This document shows, piece after piece, positions 19,890 through 28,450 of a DNA stretch of 31,271 nt (position 1 is the first letter of the stretch; every line of letters begins with the position of its first letter). The notes below the pieces were generated by a model. It worked only from the letters and a program-made list of their open reading frames with translations. It had not been told where the DNA came from and did no database searches. Both the position numbers and the translations under genes were made by a program. This DNA comes from Nemertoderma westbladi (taxonomy: Eukaryota; Xenacoelomorpha; Nemertodermatida; Nemertodermatidae): positions 1 through 31,271 of the forward strand of contig JAUCBJ010000374.1 in the NCBI GenBank assembly GCA_032718475.1, read 5' to 3'.

Positions 19890-20270
19890 ACGCGCATAAA
19901 ACACTTAATAAAGATAAATTTAATAAAAAATATCGACCAATAAAAAATCGACCGAAAAATGAAATCCTGGTATTCTTCGCATGGGCGAAGAATACCAGAC
20001 TTTCTGCCGTTTTATTTCACTTTGCAGTTACCCCTATGTGAAGAATACCAGGTTTTCACCAAAAACACAGGTTACAGAAGGGCTGAATATAACCAAAACA
20101 ATAAACGAATTAGTATATGTGCAGGTTATAAGACATAAATAAGCTCTATAATACACTCAATAAAGATAAATTAAAAAAGAATTAAAATCTTCAAATATAA
20201 AATTCCAATAAAAGTCGACCGAAAAGTGAAATCCTGGTATTCTTCACATGGGCGGTATTCTTCACATGGA
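19890..20270. repeat. Direct duplication carrying a perfect hairpin and a module copy
   Basis: Two related blocks (about 19905-19998 and 20155-20262) share CTTAATAAAGATAAATT-like sequence, TCGACCGAAAA and GAAATCCTGGTATTCTTC. In the first, CTGGTATTCTTCGC (19967-19980), a 4-base loop ATGG, and the complementary GCGAAGAATACCAG (19985-19998) form a perfect 14-bp stem. In the second, the sequence after the loop is a direct repeat (GGTATTCTTCACATGG) instead. A module copy (ACAGGTTAC to CAATAAACGA) lies between them at 20066-20108. Confidence 0.75.
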
Positions 20271-20413
20271 CCGACACCAAAATTTGGCACCAGCCGCTAA
20301 AAACAAATTTAAAATTTCTAGCTTATTTATTATATTTGAATTCCTTTTAGTTAGTTTCATTTAGTCTTTTAGTTAGTATCGTTAGTTTCAGAGCGGGAAG
20401 TATTATATTGACA

Positions 20414-20434
20414 CCCCCCCCCCCCCCCCCCCCC
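20414..20434. repeat. Poly(C) tract, 21 C
   Basis: An uninterrupted C run adjoins the tRNA-derived SINE-like sequence. Read on the minus strand, it is a G run at the SINE's 3' end. Confidence 0.95.
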
Positions 20435-20690
20435 TGGGTTTAAGGGGAATGGAATACCGGGCTGCCGGGGAAACTTCACATGCTGACATAGGCAGAAAGT
20501 CCAGTACTCATTTAGCTACCATTTAAGGATGCAAGGCAGAGATGCCTCGCTAAACCCTTCAAAACATTCGTGCCGAAACGAAAACTACCTTGGCCCCATG
20601 CCGGGGTTGAACCCACAACCTCCAAGAGATGTGAATTCAATATAACCACTACACCAAGGTGCGCTCTGAACCAAGGTGGAACAAGTGTCA
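20435..20690 (-). mobile_element. tRNA-derived SINE-like element
   Basis: On the minus strand, TGGTGTAGTGGTTA (about 20656-20643) resembles an RNA polymerase III A box. GGGTTCAACCCC (about 20614-20603), roughly 40 bases further, resembles a B box. The 7-base acceptor stem does not close, so this is a tRNA-derived head, not a functional tRNA gene. An unrelated body of about 160 bp follows (TTTTGAAGGGTTTAGCGAGG and onward), ending at the G/C tract. It sits in the centre of the 9.1-kb element. Boundaries are approximate and no target duplication was identified. Confidence 0.6.
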
Positions 20691-20698
20691 GATACCGT

Positions 20699-20723
20699 CA
20701 GATCAGATCAGATCAGATCAGAT
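20699..20723. repeat. (TCAGA)5 microsatellite, right arm
   Basis: This is the complementary partner of the (TCTGA)5 run at 19011-19035, in front of TAAGGACAGACGTTTTA. Confidence 0.9.
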
Positions 20724-21075
20724 AAGGACAGACGTTTTAGCCATCCTAGAAGAGTAGGCCTCATCATACAGGCATTCGGCTCTGCCCTCTGGGCCAATGA
20801 GCAGCTGTTATTTTTATACTAGGGGCCTAATTAATTTCTTATACTAATCCGAACTAATAATATATGTGTCTGGCTGTTGTTGTTTTATATTACGACGTAT
20901 TTTTGTCATTATTACATTGTTTGAAAAATGTATCCGTTTACCAAAACTTTCCATATTGCGGCATTTTTAAATAATTTTAATTATTATTTGGCCTACTATT
21001 ACTTAATATCAAACACGAATTATATTTTGTTTGTCTGGCTGTTTTGATTTATATTTCGAATTAATGTATTGTTAT

Positions 21076-21852
21076 TAGGGCTCGATCGGAGCTCCGGCCT
21101 CCGGCTCCGGCTCCGGCCATTTTGGCACCTCCGGCTCCTGCTCCGGCTCCGGTAAAAATATTGCCGGAGTTGATTTTTTAATAAAGTATTATATTTCGTG
21201 CATATTCTAATCTGAACAATTATTTACACTATAAGTACTGTAGTACAGCTTCAATATCAAGCATAATACTGCAGTATTTACTTAGTCAATGACTGACTGA
21301 CTGTCAGACTGTACTGCAGTACTGGTACTGGCCAGACTAGCAGACTGTTACAGATAGGCCCTACTGTCTGACTGTAAAAAATTGTTGTAAATGCTATGAT
21401 TGTACACTGTACCACTGCAGCCATTTACTGACTGTCATGCCAGCATAATGTACTGCAGTACTGGTACAGGTGCAGCGGTAGGCTACCTACAGTACACACC
21501 TCTACCGCTCTACCACAGTTAGACAGTTAGTGAGTTAGGTACTGCTGTACTGTAGGTAATTTTTAGCCGTCAGCGTCAGGCCGTCTGTCCGTGATAAATT
21601 AATTACTTAAATTTTAAATTGAAAATTCGTAAATCTATAAATTATGAAATTAATTAGACCTACAGTACAGCAGTATGATTGATTATGAGCGATTGGCGAA
21701 CGATAACCATATATACTTTATTTTTTTTTAAATAAATAATTAAATTTTTGAAATTTTTGAAAAACTCCGGCTCCTGCTCCGGCTCCGGCCAAATTGTCCA
21801 ACTCCGGCTCCTGCTCCGGCTCCGGCCAAATCCCAACTCCGATCGAGCCCTA
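21076..21852 (+). mobile_element. hAT-like non-autonomous element 2 (777 bp), TSD ATTGTTAT
   Basis: This is the same family as element 1: termini TAGGGCTCGATCGGAG and complement, CTCCGG subterminal repeats and a closely similar interior. It is flanked by 8-bp repeats ATTGTTAT (21068-21075, 21853-21860). The left arm of the host (about 15380) shows the empty site. Elements 1 and 2 lie in the same plus-strand orientation although their host arms are inverted, so they are independent insertions and not a duplication of the arm. Confidence 0.92.
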
Positions 21853-22306
21853 ATTGTTATACTGTTATATTATAATAATAGTTGGATAAAATCGATTTAT
21901 ATCAAGCGAGCGAGAATTCGAGCAGCACGTGATCAGATACTTACTCGAAATAATTCAATAGTAGGTCAGATAATGGGTCTGACTGTTAGTTTTTGCTTTA
22001 AATTTTGAAACATAGTCTTCTGCCCGGATATCGTTTGAAAAAATGTATTTTTATCAAAAAACCAATTGTCAGACCATCTTGAGGACCATTTAAAATTTTA
22101 ATTTATTCGAATTTTAAAATGAGTCATACACGCTCTAGAACATCTAGTTTACTCTTCAAATTTTGACATGGCGCTCATTTTGTGTCAAAGATGGCAGGTA
22201 AAAAAGCTCATGAACATAGCTATAATCAGAGCTCTCCACCAGAGCCTCCAATATTGCATTTTTTGACATTTTTCAGATTCTTCACCCAGATATTCAGTCA
22301 TACAGA

Positions 22307-22507
22307 CTATCTGATTATCAGTTTACCTACTAAAGTTATATGATTCGAATCATTATGAGTCACTCTAACCGGGAAAACTAAAATAACAGATAAACTAATT
22401 GTCAGACTAATGTACTGAGGTCTCAAATGTGGACATTTTTCAAAAATTCCCATTTTTGAGGCAACTTTGAAATCGTCTGACAACTTTCTGATTAATAGTT
22501 TATTCAT
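22307..22507 (-). other. 66-codon open frame in right arm, partner of 14735-14935
   Basis: This is the inverted counterpart of the open frame in the left arm, with three amino-acid differences, and is unrecognised. See the entry at 14735. Confidence 0.25.
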
Positions 22508-22797
22508 TTAGTAATAAAAATATTGAAGTTCAGGCATCGTTTATTTAGAATCACATACAATTGACATTAAACTGATAATCAGATCAACTGCAGACACCAC
22601 TTCAAATAATGTACTTCACTGGTTTTTGGAATTTCGCCAAATTTAAAACATCAATATCTCGAGAACGGCTAAACCAAATCGGCTGAAATTTTCACCACAT
22701 CGTTTTTTCACTAGAGTTGATAAGTGGTTAAAATTTCGTCAAAAATTTCCGACCCTTGCCACACCGATTGGTCGAATTAGCATGGAATGACCCTTCA

Positions 22798-23948
22798 TTA
22801 TATGGGATTCCTGATGAAATTATTGCAGCATCAGATCAGTATACGATGGTTCGACCTTCGACAACATTTGTGTCTACTGTTGACTGGTTGACGCTTGACG
22901 GTGACACAGAACCATTTGAAGTGTTATGGGGCGTCCTCCAACTGTCCAAGGAGACACACTTGCACCATTCTTGTTCATTATTGTGGTTGACTATGTTCTA
23001 CGCATGTCCTTCAGTCCTTAGATCATCATAATGATGATGGGGTGATGATAACTCCACCTACTGGCTCCAGAAGTCGAGGAAATCCTGCCAAGTACCTAAC
23101 TGCAGAACTGATCTAGACTTTGCTGATGACTTAGGAGTACTCTCAGAATCATTAGAGGGAGCCCAACGGCTCCTCAGCTCATTAGAACATGCTGCTTCTA
23201 GTGTTGGTCTTTTTATTAACTCCAGAAAGACCAAAATTATGACAGTTAACTTTGAAAGTCCTCAGCAAGTCTCTGATCGGATGAGCATAAGCTCAAAGGA
23301 TGGTATGCTTGAGCATGTGGACAACTTCTGTTACCTGGGATCATGGATCCGGAAGTCAGGTGAGGACCTTCGAATACGTAAGGGAAAGGCATGGGCAGCC
23401 TTGAATAGGCTTTCCAGGATTTGGAAGTCACCGAGAATTAATCGGAAACTTAAGGTCCGATTATTTAGAGCAGCAGTAGTTCCAGTACTCCTCTACGGGA
23501 GTCCATGCTGGGCTCTAACTGCTGAGGACACCAAATCTCTGGATGGCACATTCACAAAAATGCTACGCCGGTACAAGTAGAATGTCAAGTACAATGCACA
23601 CATCTCCAACCAGACACTATATAACATTGGAGGTATCTCATTGGTTCCCCCAAGCTTGACACTAGAACAAAATCGCCTCCGCTTTGCAGGACATTGCTTT
23701 CGCCGTGAGGACCAGCCAGTGCATAATCTTGTACTTTGGCAGCCTCATGGAGTGAATAAGCATGGCTGCATGGTGGACAGCCAATGACTTTCTTGAGACG
23801 CATCTTAAAGGACACAGGCCTTAAAGATGCGGATGATCTAGCAAATGTCATGGGTGATAGGGAATTGTGGCGGTGCAATTTTGTTGACAAGCCGGCACAG
23901 CATTCCTAAAAATGCAGCTGCAATGCAGCATGCCGATCCTAGTAGTAG
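22798..23948 (+). pseudogene. Non-LTR retrotransposon reverse transcriptase, C-terminal half and 3' end (split)
   Basis: This resumes the RT relic interrupted at 13688. LYGIPDEII and EPFEVLWGVLQ appear in the first frame. After a frameshift the sequence encodes the GDTLAPFLF strand, then LDFADDLGVLS with the catalytic FADD box (23119-23130). Then follow SRKTKIMTVN, NFCYLGSWIRKSGED, RLFRAAVVPVLLYG and, past a stop at 23578-23580, NRLRFAGHCFRRED. Frameshifts and stops make it non-functional. The 3' end is a short TAG repeat (about 23940-23949) followed by the direct repeat shared with 13171. Two other fragments of the family lie at 2185 and 16725. Confidence 0.9.
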
Positions 23949-23998
23949 TACCGGTCAGCCGTCAGCCGGTACCGGTAGTTCCCAAACAGCCAAAGCTA
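23949..23998. repeat. Right copy of the direct repeat flanking the split retrotransposon
   Basis: This 50-bp copy matches the sequence at 13171-13233 apart from two small insertions in the left copy. It directly follows the TAG-rich 3' tail, as a target duplication should. Confidence 0.6.
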
Positions 23999-24424
23999 AA
24001 GCAGTAAAGCACAAAGAAAAGGGCACTTTGGCAATCTGGCATTTTCCAGGCAGCCAGATACCGTTTGCCAATAGCGGCACGGCACCATCCATACTGCGAC
24101 TGCCGTCTGGCCGTACCGGGTGCCGGCGCCGGGTACCGCAACCGCGTACCGGTACCTTCAGACCTTACCACTCCAGCTCCAGCACTACCAGTCTGCCAGT
24201 CCTACCTAATTAATTTACCATTTACATTTACCATAGGCCTACTGCTGTACCGGTATACTGCTATTGCTTTGCTGTTTTGTTATTTTGTATAATAATCAGA
24301 TAATCTATCACTTCAAACCAGCATACCGTACCGTGTATACTGCAGTACTGGTATACTTTTAGACTCTTCCAATTAATCAATTTGCAATTGCCAAGTTATT
24401 TGACCCCTTTGGGTTGTAATTAGT
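23999..24424. other. GC-rich upstream region of BAF with CCGGTACC repeats
   Basis: The part at about 24060-24160 is much more GC-rich than its surroundings, with overlapping TACCGG, GCCGG and GGTACC words. The remainder is AT-rich. Promoter function for the BAF gene is possible from position alone; I see no TATA box that I would assign. Confidence 0.35.
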
Positions 24425-24460
24425 TGACAACGCCAGTGTAAACGGGTGCGGGACACCGAT

Positions 24461-24733
24461 ATGTCGTCAACGTCACAGAAGCATAAAAACTTTGTGTCCG
24501 AGCCGATGGGAGAGAAGGCTGTGACAGAACTGGCGGGCATTGGCCCGGTGCTGGGTGAGCGCTTGAAGGAGGCTGGCTTCGATAAAGCGTACGTTGTTTT
24601 AGGCCAATTTTTACTTCTCAAGAAGGATAATTCTTTATTTAAAGACTGGTTATTTGACGCCTGTGCAGCAAACACCAAACAACAACAAGACTGCGCAACG
24701 AGTTTAAAGGAATGGTGTGAATCGTTTTTATAA
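24461..24733 (+). CDS. BANF1: Barrier-to-autointegration factor (BAF), complete, single exon
   Basis: BAF is a small dimeric DNA-bridging protein of animal chromatin that binds LEM-domain proteins and lamins and helps reassemble the nuclear envelope after mitosis. The 90-residue product is almost the same length as the 89-residue human protein and collinear with it: [19 protein letters not shown], a helix-hairpin-helix DNA-binding segment around residues 20-35 ([12 protein letters not shown]), the near-invariant [13 protein letters not shown] (39-51), and the C-terminal helix ending KEWCESFL. Residues 2-5 (SSTS) match the N-terminal Ser/Thr cluster that VRK kinases phosphorylate. ATG 24461 is chosen because it aligns with the family start. 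The frame is closed upstream by TGA (24425-24427), with no ATG between. ATTAAA at 24770-24775 is a possible polyadenylation signal. The frame has no intron. Confidence 0.96.
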   Translation: MSSTSQKHKNFVSEPMGEKAVTELAGIGPVLGERLKEAGFDKAYVVLGQFLLLKKDNSLFKDWLFDACAANTKQQQDCATSLKEWCESFL

Positions 24734-25570
24734 ACAATAGACATCCATAACTTCCGGCTTGTATTCCAAATTAAACTTGATGCCGGTTTTATAATGGAGA
24801 CATTTCATTTTTAGTTTGTTGCTTTGTGGTGTAGGCCTACTATTGTATCGGTACGTACTGGTACTAAAGGCTACCACCACTGACGTTATTAATCAGTAGT
24901 GCCGCATTTCCTGAAAGTTGTTAAACCTACATAGAGATGATGGATTGTCGGTTTCCCACTAGGCCTACATCATTAAATAATTATTAATTTACACCATAAT
25001 TAACTAATAAGGATACTTTATATTTTAATTTTCTTTTGAATACCGGTACTTTGGATTTGATGATATACTCGGTATAAAAATTGTAACTTCTTGCATCGAA
25101 CTTGACGCAGCTTGATGTGAGGGCACTATGTGTCGCGTTCACCTCTAATGTCATAATTTTATTGAAAGTTTAATCGCGTAATGGTTTCACGCTCACAATA
25201 TTACAAATTATGGTGATTTTAATTATATTTTTTGTTTCCAAATTTCTATAAATTCATTTTGGCTTGAGGTTTGTGACAAATCATTTAATACCGGTATGAT
25301 ATTATCCCAGGAATACTTTAGTGATTTTGTTATCTTTACGTTATCTCTGTTGCCTTTCGATTAAATTTTAAACGTATAGGCTTATATATACATTTTATAT
25401 TGCAATATATATATATATAAATATCAATCACCGTTCTACAGATTCTGTCTTGGTCGTCCTACCCTGGTTGTGTTATAAATTGATTGTATTATACGCCAGG
25501 CAGGACCAGCGAATATATTCCATTCATTTTTTATTTAATTAACAGTGATTCAAATATAATATTAATATAG
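24734..25570. other. BAF 3' UTR and AT-rich intergenic DNA
   Basis: No second gene is recognised. It contains TAGGCCTA and TACCGGTA words and an (AT)n stretch near 25405-25425. Confidence 0.4.
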
Positions 25571-26571
25571 TAGGGGTGACGGGTGTGCCGGATATCCGGC
25601 CGAATTTTCAGAAAAAAGTCGGGCTCCGGCCGGATTTCAATTTTTTGGCCGGATTTCCATTTCAACGAATTGTTGACAAAATTTACAATTAATGTAAGTT
25701 TTCAAAAAAAAACATCAAAATAAGTTTTCTTTTAAATTCAAACAAATTTAAACATAATAAGCAAATACAATGGAATACATTATAATTTTTTCATAGTTTG
25801 TATCATATTCAATATTCATTCATATTATGAATATGTTAAAGTCTAAAGCAGAGCTATCATTTTATGACTATCTCCACTCCATATTGACCAAGAATATTTC
25901 TATATGGTTGGGCTCAGCCTCACTAACACTAAATATATATAATAGTACACGTATGCAGTATGCACAGCACATTTACAAGTCACAACTAGTCAATAATTGT
26001 TATATTGTCTCAGTGCTCAAGCTTTGATGACTTGATGTTAGGTCTAGGTATTGTTATCAATTGAGATTGAACAATTTTATATTAGACAGGCAATTTAGAA
26101 ACTCTAGTAATTCAAATTAAACTCAGAGAGTATAAAAAAAACTACAGCTATTATTTACTTCGTTATATTTTTCAATTTGTACTTTATTCATCAAATCAAT
26201 CCATTATATCAAATTATCAAATCGGCGTAGGTTATTGTGCAAATGGTGGTACTACTGCGTTTTGGGCACACCCCCACCAAATTGTTTATACTAGCAATTT
26301 TTTGTTGCATTTTTAAATGTTCTAGAACATATTGTCTATTCATGTCACAGAAAAATTGTTCTATAACATTTTCAAAAAACTAAGTAAGAAAAACTACGAA
26401 GTCTAAAAATTTTCGATGGGGTGAGCCCAAAACACAGTAGTACCGTACCGCAAATGGTTATGGTAATATATATAAAAAATTCAGGCTTTGGCCGGAATTC
26501 CGCCCGGATTTTATTTACAAATCCGGCTCCGGCCTGGCCGGTTTGAAAATATTCAATCTGGCACATCCCTA
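25571..26571 (+). mobile_element. hAT-like non-autonomous element 4 (about 1.0 kb), imperfect 8-bp TSD
   Basis: The left end TAGGGGTGACGGGTGTGCC and the right end GGCACATCCCTA are degenerate inverted termini. They are followed by dense CCGG/GGCCGGATTT subterminal repeats at each end (about 25585-25665 and 26475-26545). The flanks TAATATAG (25563-25570) and TAATATGG (26572-26579) match at 7 of 8 positions. The interior is AT-rich with no transposase. Divergent ends and duplication suggest an older insertion than elements 1-3. Confidence 0.75.
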
Positions 26572-27300
26572 TAATATGGTTAGTTACATGGTTTCAGGTC
26601 CAAAATATGAAAATAAATACTATATAATATATGGAGGTAAATGGAAATGTATGGGGGGGGGGGGGGGGGGGGGGTACGAAACGGTGAATCATTATAATAG
26701 ATCCAAAATTATATAATATAAAATATAATATATTGACCGTATTGAAAAATGGTTAATTACTTTCATATTTTCTTGTCATTTTAGTTTTTCAGTCACATCA
26801 TTCTTCATTATAGTTTCAGTTACACAGTTTATGTAATAATTACAGTTCTCAGCACTATTTATATAAATGGGTTGTGTTGATAAGTTTGGTTTTAATTTAA
26901 GTCTTGTTGTTTTGGCCGGCCCAAGACTATCTTTTTGGGCGAGTCACGAAGTTGGCGGATCTTTGGCGAACTGACACCGTTAGGGGGTGGGTCAATTTTT
27001 GCAAATAGTTGTTGTCGTTGCGATTTTCACATGATATTAACTTTCTCGGATTTATAGCTGTCGAGTCGAAAATTTGTAGGTTGAGATTTTTATAGACTTT
27101 CAGGCACAATCAGTATCAGTTCCTTGGACCCCCTCTAGTGGGCTACATTAGTGCTGCAAAGGATCGGGATCCACAATTTTCGGGATCGGAATTTTTAATT
27201 TTATTGCGGCCTTACTCATCCAAAACTTAAAGTAGCTATCTACCCTGCTCATACTCAATACAAAGCAACATTATTTATAATATATAGAGTATAGACATTC
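26572..27300. other. Unrecognised sequence
   Basis: No gene is recognised. At about 27149 the words TAGTGCTGCAAAGGATCGGG and GATCGGAATT look like one end of another hAT-type element, but I cannot find a matching opposite end. Confidence 0.35.
26653..26674. repeat. Poly(G) tract, 22 G
   Basis: An uninterrupted G run sits in AT-rich surroundings. No flanking homology to the other tracts is seen. Confidence 0.95.
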
Positions 27301-28450
27301 ATGTATATATTTACTAGAGACGGGCCAGCGGCCCGTGAAGCAAGTTGTAGGAGACGATAGTACGAGTCAAGTAAAAGCTTTTTGTTCTGTCTGATAATAA
27401 ATTAGTGTGAGGGTAGTCCCGGTGGTGTACGAAAAATTTTCTAGACAACTTCAAACTATAATTATTATGTTGTAATCATCTAATGATTTATAAAATCTGT
27501 TGTGATTATAGAAGATAGAGAGCAGTTAGCGAAATGATTATTTTGTTCTATCGGATAGAGTAGTCTGAGTCTCAGAGAGGAGTCGAGGTGTCAATTGATT
27601 AATAATAATAACAGCAGTTGTCATGAATTCAATACAATCGCGTACAAGAAGTGATAAGACAAATTCGTTCTTATTTTTGTAATAAATAAAACAAGTTGAG
27701 ATGTTTCAATGTAAACCGCGATTAACAATTTACACTGTTCAATGTAAACCACGATATTAATTAAATACAACAATTATATTATTATTAGAACAGATTTAAA
27801 TATATTTCAAACTATAATGTTAGCCTTTATATGGAGAATCATTATGAGGCTGAGTAATCATCCAGCCTTATCAACATACAGCCTCCACAGTATCAATGTT
27901 GGCACAAAGATTTTAAAATAAAACAATAATTAGAAGAGAGAATAGAACAATACACTGTGTAGCCAACACACTGTGTAACTAACAGTCATTTAGCTTGCAC
28001 GCCAATTAATTAACATAGCAAGGATGCATTGGGAAGAGTTATTCAGCTGAGACTGTAATAGCCAGCTAAACCAGTTAATGTTTGCTTACTGTCTGGGTTG
28101 TATAGTAGAGTGATAATAAAACTTGGCACAGAAAGTACTTCTTTGTTAGTTGCCCATCCTATTGAATGCATTACAAGGCCATCTCTATACATTTTTCATG
28201 AGTGCCAGCTGGTGTTTTATCATTGCGCCTATGGCAATTTTCGTGTTTTGGGGCTATTTTTCGAAATAAAACAAGTTGAGATATTTCAATTTAAACCGTG
28301 ATTTCACAAGTACCCATAGAAATCTATTGTCATGGTCCATGCAAAATTTCATGAAAATCGTTAGAGCCGTTTTTGCTCTTGGTCAGTAGCCAATAGTCCT
28401 TTTTTCTTACAGTAATAATCAAGTCTAACAACTTGCTAAAAAAATATATT
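27301..28450. other. Unclassified, possible degenerate repeat element
   Basis: An almost identical block of about 38 bp (AATAAAACAAGTTGAGAT, TTTCAAT, TAAACCG) occurs at about 27683-27722 and 28265-28302 in direct orientation, with a shorter echo near 27738. The left boundary has GACGGGCCAGCGGCCCGTGA, a small palindrome. The right part has AAATTTCATGAAAATCGTTA, wording often met in invertebrate repeats. No ORF is recognisable, so I only note a likely dispersed repeat. Confidence 0.35.

Larger units (their letters stand above)
13689..22793. mobile_element. 9.1-kb long-terminal-inverted-repeat element inserted in the RT, TTCA duplication
   Basis: The left end GGGTCATTCCATGCTAATTC (13689) and the complementary right end (ending 22793) begin inverted arms that stay highly similar for about 1.25 kb of native sequence each (13689-15693 and 20744-22793, less insertions), plus about 50 bp more at 18983-19035 and 20698-20743. 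The flanks are TTCA (13685-13688 and 22794-22797). Removing the element and one TTCA rejoins the RT sequence without a gap. Without its own insertions (two hAT-like elements and the palindrome at 15696-18980) the element would be about 4.3 kb with a 1.66-kb centre. No transposase is visible. A 4-bp TSD with very long inverted repeats does not fix a superfamily; I leave it unassigned. Confidence 0.88.

Noticed and set aside
20586-20665. Functional tRNA gene on the minus strand
   Set aside because: A and B boxes are present but the acceptor stem does not pair and extra body sequence follows, so a SINE head is the better reading.
22756-23031. A single gene spanning 22756-23031
   Set aside because: The frame crosses the junction between the 9.1-kb element end (22793) and the resumed RT relic, and departs from RT homology after a frameshift.
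24446-24460. Extended BAF start five codons upstream
   Set aside because: The codon at 24446 is GTG, not ATG; the family start aligns with ATG 24461.
24373-24744. Minus-strand ORF overlapping BAF
   Set aside because: It is antisense to the strongly conserved BAF frame.
27149-27180. Fifth hAT element end (TAGTGCTGCAAAGG)
   Set aside because: No complementary opposite terminus or 8-bp duplication could be found.
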